From a bacterium (GTDB lineage: Bacteria > UBP7 > UBA6624): a stretch of DNA of 58,952 bases. Position numbers and translations under genes: made by a program. The stretch is taken from the NCBI GenBank assembly GCA_002716355.1, contig PBAU01000009.1, forward strand, positions 1 to 58,952, written 5' to 3'. Position 1 is the stretch's first letter. Every line of letters begins with the position of its first letter. Below are positions 55,847 through 58,952 of this stretch, piece by piece. The notes under the pieces are model-generated. The model worked only from the letters and a program-made list of their open reading frames with translations. It did not search any database and was not told where the DNA came from.

Positions 55847-57328
55847 ATGAATTTTTTATTTCCAAATAAAGAAAACTTAGATCCAATCCTGAGAGAGATT
55901 ATTGATTTATCTAAAAAGCTCGGTGTCGATTATTCAGATTTAAGGTATGGTTTTTATAAATCTGAAACAATAAATGTTAGAGATAATCTTGTAGAGGCAA
56001 TTGATTATGACGAGAATTTTGGAGTTGGTATAAGGGTTTTGGTCAATGGTGGATGGGGTTTTTCTAGCACTGCTGTTCTTGACAAAGCAAACCTTTTAGA
56101 AACACTTGAAACAGCTATAGACATTGCAAAAGCCTCATCTGAATTAAGGGTCGAAAAGGTTTGTTGGGAGCCTCAGGTTGCTCAGGTAGGCACATGGTGC
56201 TCCAGCATAAAAGAAGATCCATTTAAAGTTTCTAGAGAGGAAAAGATGAATTTGCTGCTTGACTCAACAAGCAATGCTTTGCAGCAAGATGGTTGTTTTA
56301 GGGCAACAGCATCTATTTTTTCTGGAGAGGAATTAAAGTGGTTTCTATCTTCAGAAGGCTCAGACATAACCCAAAGGATAATAAGAACATCTCCTGACTT
56401 AATGGCCTGGGGCAAAGCTTCTAACGGAAATGTTAGGACAAGAAACCATCAAACTCCCCCTTTGACATGTGGTTTTGAAAATATCAGATCTGCTGATTTG
56501 GTTGGGAATGCTGCTCGTGTGGGTTCAGAAGCTGTAGAAAGAGCTGAAGCTCCATTTGGACCTCAGGGAAAGTTTGATTTGATTCTTGACCCTGCGAATT
56601 TAGCTTTAACAATTCATGAAACAATAGGGCATGCTACTGAATTGGATAGAGCATGTGGATGGGAGGCAGATTTTGCCGGCACATCTTTTTTGAAGGTTTC
56701 AGATTTGGATAATTTGAAATATGGTTCAAAGTGGGTTAATGTGCAAGGTGATAGAACTTTGCCAAATGGCCAGGCAACACTTGGCTGGGATGACGATGGA
56801 GTTAAAACAAATGAGTTTCCAATTATAGAAAAAGGTATTTTTAGAGGTTTTGCCAGCACTAGAGACTCTTGTTATCTTGAAAAAACAAAAGGATTAGGAA
56901 AAGCTTGCTCCCATGCAGATTCGTGGTCCAATATTCCTATTTTGAGAATTCCAAATGTTTCATTGAAGCCTTCAGAAGGAGAAAGCGCTCCTTCTAAAAA
57001 TGATTTGATTAAAGATGTTAAAAAAGGAATACTCATACAAGGAAGAGGCTCATGGAGTATCGATCAACAAAGATACAATTTCCAGTTTGGTGGGGATGCG
57101 TTTTGGGAAATCAGAAATGGAGAAGTTTGCGGAATGTTTTCCGATGTAACTTATAGAGGAATTACTACAGATTTTTGGAACTCTTGCGATGGTGTTTCTT
57201 CCAAGGATTATTGGGAACCTCAGGGTGTAAGAAACTGTGGAAAAGGGCAACCAAGCCAACAAGGACAGCAAACACACGGAGCTTCCTGGAGTCTATTTAG
57301 AAATATTGATGTGGGAGATGCAAATTGA
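55847..57328 (+). CDS. tldD: TldD-family zinc metalloprotease
   Basis: TldD is the catalytic half of the TldD/TldE protease that degrades unfolded peptides and, in some species, matures peptide antibiotics. The metal motif is HETIGHATELD near residues 255-265, and GRGSWSIDQQRYNFQFGGD matches the family near the C-terminus. At 493 residues it fits. It is coupled to the partner gene by TTGA. Confidence 0.9.
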   Translation: MNFLFPNKENLDPILREIIDLSKKLGVDYSDLRYGFYKSETINVRDNLVEAIDYDENFGVGIRVLVNGGWGFSSTAVLDKANLLETLETAIDIAKASSELRVEKVCWEPQVAQVGTWCSSIKEDPFKVSREEKMNLLLDSTSNALQQDGCFRATASIFSGEELKWFLSSEGSDITQRIIRTSPDLMAWGKASNGNVRTRNHQTPPLTCGFENIRSADLVGNAARVGSEAVERAEAPFGPQGKFDLILDPANLALTIHETIGHATELDRACGWEADFAGTSFLKVSDLDNLKYGSKWVNVQGDRTLPNGQATLGWDDDGVKTNEFPIIEKGIFRGFASTRDSCYLEKTKGLGKACSHADSWSNIPILRIPNVSLKPSEGESAPSKNDLIKDVKKGILIQGRGSWSIDQQRYNFQFGGDAFWEIRNGEVCGMFSDVTYRGITTDFWNSCDGVSSKDYWEPQGVRNCGKGQPSQQGQQTHGASWSLFRNIDVGDAN

Positions 57329-58650
57329 AACAACCGATTGACGATAGGCTTTTGTTGACAAGGTATTTAAAACCTTCCAACTCAGATTACATTTCTTTCA
57401 ATGTTAATGCTTCATTTTTTAATTTGACTAGAGTGGCTAACAATAGCGTAACTCAAAATCTTTCTAGAAACTACAAGACTTTAACTGTTACTTCTTGGAC
57501 TGGTAAAAAAATTGGTTATTCAACAACAACAGATTTTTCCCAAAGTGGTATAAAAAAATGCATTAATAATGCTGAATTTATATCAAGTGTTAGTCCTGAA
57601 AACGAAGAAGCAATGCCTCCTCTTGAAAACACAATCAGCTCAATTAAGGATAATTTTGATCCAAATACTGCATACATGAATGCAAAAGAAAGAGTCTCGC
57701 TTATATCGCCTGCCTCGTTTAAAGCGGAAGAAAAAGGAATGAAGCTTGCAGGAACGGTTTCCTCTGGATGGAATTCACAAATAATCATGAATTCAAAAGG
57801 TTTAGATATTTTTTACAAAGAAAGTAAGGGTGGCTTCAGTGGAACTTTAACAAATCCAGAAGGGGGAACTTTTAGAGTCGCTTCAGAATCCTGTTGGAAT
57901 CTTCCTAGCTTGAATCCAGAAAAAGCTTTTGACTCCCTTTTTTCAAATATATGTATTGGCAATTCAATTGATAAGGATCCTCAAAAATTTAGAGTTTTAT
58001 TGCTTCCGGAAGCCGTAGGGTCTTTACTTGTATGGCTTTTGGCTCAAAATGATTTAAGGTCTGCAGATGAAGGGAGAAGTGCATTTTCAGAAAATGGATT
58101 TAAGAAACATTCAGACGGAAGGATATGTTCTAGCGGTGTAAATATTTTATTGGACCCTCATCACCCTGATTTAAAAACAGCACCTTTTGATCATGAAGGA
58201 CATCCACTTGAAAAAAGATTCTTAATCCAGGATGGATTTTTAGACCAGTTGAATTGTTCTCGTTATTGGGCGAAAAGGAATAACAAAGAGAGTACTGGTT
58301 CTTGTTGGAGCATGGTTTTTGAAAGTGATAAAAAGCCATTAGATTTAAATAGTTTAGCCTCTATAGTTGATGAAGGTCTTTTTGTTCCTAGATTTTGGTA
58401 TAACAGATATGTAGACCCAATGCAAATGATAATCACAGGACTTACACGAGATGGATTAAGAACTATTAGTAAAGGAAAGCTTGGACCCAGGGTTAAGAAT
58501 TTTAGATTCAATGATTCTCCGTTAAGGGTGTTAAATAATATTGTTGCTGTAGGAAAGCCTGAACTTGTTTCCCATTGGGGTGTGAGGATGCTCGTTCCAC
58601 CAATGGTTGTAGATAATTTTAATATGACCAGTGTTGCCCCTGGCGAGTAA
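57325..58650 (+). CDS. tldE: TldE/PmbA-family protein
   Basis: The non-catalytic partner of TldD. It has the same fold without the HExxxH motif. Recognisable blocks are ENEEAMPP, VLLLPEAVGSLLVWLL, and SDGRICSSGVNILLDP-like segments near 270, then FLIQDGFLDQLNCSRYWAKR and MQMIITGLTRDG. The TTG start overlaps the tldD stop. Confidence 0.88.
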   Translation: MKQPIDDRLLLTRYLKPSNSDYISFNVNASFFNLTRVANNSVTQNLSRNYKTLTVTSWTGKKIGYSTTTDFSQSGIKKCINNAEFISSVSPENEEAMPPLENTISSIKDNFDPNTAYMNAKERVSLISPASFKAEEKGMKLAGTVSSGWNSQIIMNSKGLDIFYKESKGGFSGTLTNPEGGTFRVASESCWNLPSLNPEKAFDSLFSNICIGNSIDKDPQKFRVLLLPEAVGSLLVWLLAQNDLRSADEGRSAFSENGFKKHSDGRICSSGVNILLDPHHPDLKTAPFDHEGHPLEKRFLIQDGFLDQLNCSRYWAKRNNKESTGSCWSMVFESDKKPLDLNSLASIVDEGLFVPRFWYNRYVDPMQMIITGLTRDGLRTISKGKLGPRVKNFRFNDSPLRVLNNIVAVGKPELVSHWGVRMLVPPMVVDNFNMTSVAPGE

Positions 58651-58693
58651 GTGTTTAAGGTATACTTAGGTACATAGTTTTTTAGGAGGTTTT

Positions 58694-58952
58694 ATGGAAA
58701 AAGGAAAGATTTTTTTGCCGATCTGGATGTTCATTTTAATTATTGCAGTATTCTTTTTTGCGGGTTTCAATTATGGAAAATCAAATGCGCTTAATTCAGT
58801 AATTGTTGAAATGACACAAAACCGTCAAATGTTTCCTGGATCTGGATTTGATAGAGGTCAAGGTCGACAAATGCCACCACAAGGCGGACCACCACAAGGC
58901 GGACCACCACAAGGCGGACCACCACAAGGCGGACCACCACAAGGCGGACCAC
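58694..58952 (+). CDS. Membrane-anchored PPQGG-repeat protein (truncated at window end)
   Basis: A strong Shine-Dalgarno (AGGAGG) precedes the ATG at 58694. One membrane helix (IFLPIWMFILIIAVFFFAGF) is followed by a short linker (QNRQMFPGSGFDRGQGRQM) and then PPQGG repeats to the window edge. No stop codon is seen. Function unknown; low-complexity Pro/Gln/Gly tails occur in surface or scaffold proteins. It follows the TldE stop by 43 nt. Confidence 0.75.
   Translation, partial: MEKGKIFLPIWMFILIIAVFFFAGFNYGKSNALNSVIVEMTQNRQMFPGSGFDRGQGRQMPPQGGPPQGGPPQGGPPQGGPPQGGP
58874..58952 (+). repeat. 15-bp tandem repeat encoding PPQGG
   Basis: Five identical units of CCACCACAAGGCGGA (58874-58948) and the first four bases of a sixth fill the right edge. 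Perfect identity at DNA level implies recent slippage or expansion. It encodes the pentapeptide PPQGG. Confidence 0.93.

Noticed and set aside
58874-58952. Repeats at the right edge as a possible CRISPR array
   Set aside because: Units are contiguous 15-mers in frame with a protein, with no spacers and no cas genes nearby.

Overview
This is a 59-kb stretch of an AT-rich, very compact bacterial chromosome with about 65 protein genes, one tRNA gene and almost no intergenic space. The organism is Gram-negative: it carries LptC/OstA-like, BamB-like, parvulin-chaperone and DUF5916 envelope proteins. It makes menaquinone by the futalosine route. Several features resemble the FCB assemblage (Marinimicrobia, Gemmatimonadota, Bacteroidota and relatives) in an uncultured, probably marine, lineage: the block gmk-rpoZ-coaBC-priA-def-fmt-PASTA-rpe, DUF5916, a fused FtcD, and sulfatase plus TldD/TldE pairs. 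That placement is an inference and no phylogenetic marker was tested. Both ends of the window lie inside tandem repeats, as expected of a contig that broke at repeats.

Layout. (1) 1-4012, minus: grpE, an Hsp70, a small unknown gene, a SpoU/TrmH methyltransferase and rpsF. (2) 4065-15040, plus: a translationally coupled housekeeping operon, gmk, rpoZ, coaBC, ppiC, priA, def, fmt, PASTA pseudokinase, rpe, metK, NifS-like, tusA. It ends in an intrinsic terminator preceded by a possible pseudoknotted small RNA. (3) 21388-15121, minus: an HdrC/HdrB-like pair without its iron-sulfur cysteines, a NUDIX hydrolase, an unknown protein, moaA-moaD-moaE-moaC, an RsmJ-like methyltransferase and a flippase-like membrane protein. 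(4) 21445-28874, plus: aminotransferase, tyrosine recombinase, LptC-like, beta-propeller, miaA, nfo, pabB, pabC. (5) 32933-28876, minus: mqnA-mqnC and hflK-hflC, separated by a very G/C-skewed tract. (6) 32975-35604, plus: Sel1 protein, two YbjQ-family proteins, SOUL protein, methyltransferase. (7) 44812-35605, minus: ubiD, ubiA, DUF5916, a PNGase F-like protein, peroxiredoxin, ubiX, mqnE and an EamA transporter, nearly all joined by overlapping stop and start codons. (8) 44887-58952: MFS transporter plus sugar isomerase, FtcD, citrate synthase, L-2-hydroxyglutarate oxidase, phosphoesterase, sulfatase, tRNA-Asn, PhoX, a zinc metallopeptidase, TldD/TldE, and a truncated membrane-anchored PPQGG-repeat protein.

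How it works together. mqnA, mqnC, mqnE and the UbiX/UbiD/UbiA homologues provide most of the futalosine menaquinone pathway; MqnB and MqnD are not in the window. moaA/C/D/E make molybdopterin. pabB/pabC make p-aminobenzoate. def, fmt, metK, gmk, coaBC and rpe are core metabolism. 

Three observations stand out. First, the adjacent HdrC-like and HdrB-like genes keep the family fold signatures, but every cluster-binding cysteine I can place by alignment has been replaced. Second, four genes (priA, fmt, an EamA transporter and trmH) have clearly conserved N-termini extending upstream of any ATG, GTG or TTG, which implies initiation at ATA, ATT, ATC or CTG. Third, most genes that begin a transcription unit have a TAnnnT box only 6-10 nt before the ATG and no Shine-Dalgarno sequence, a pattern of leaderless mRNAs, while internal genes are coupled by ATGA, GTGA, TTGA or TAATG overlaps.
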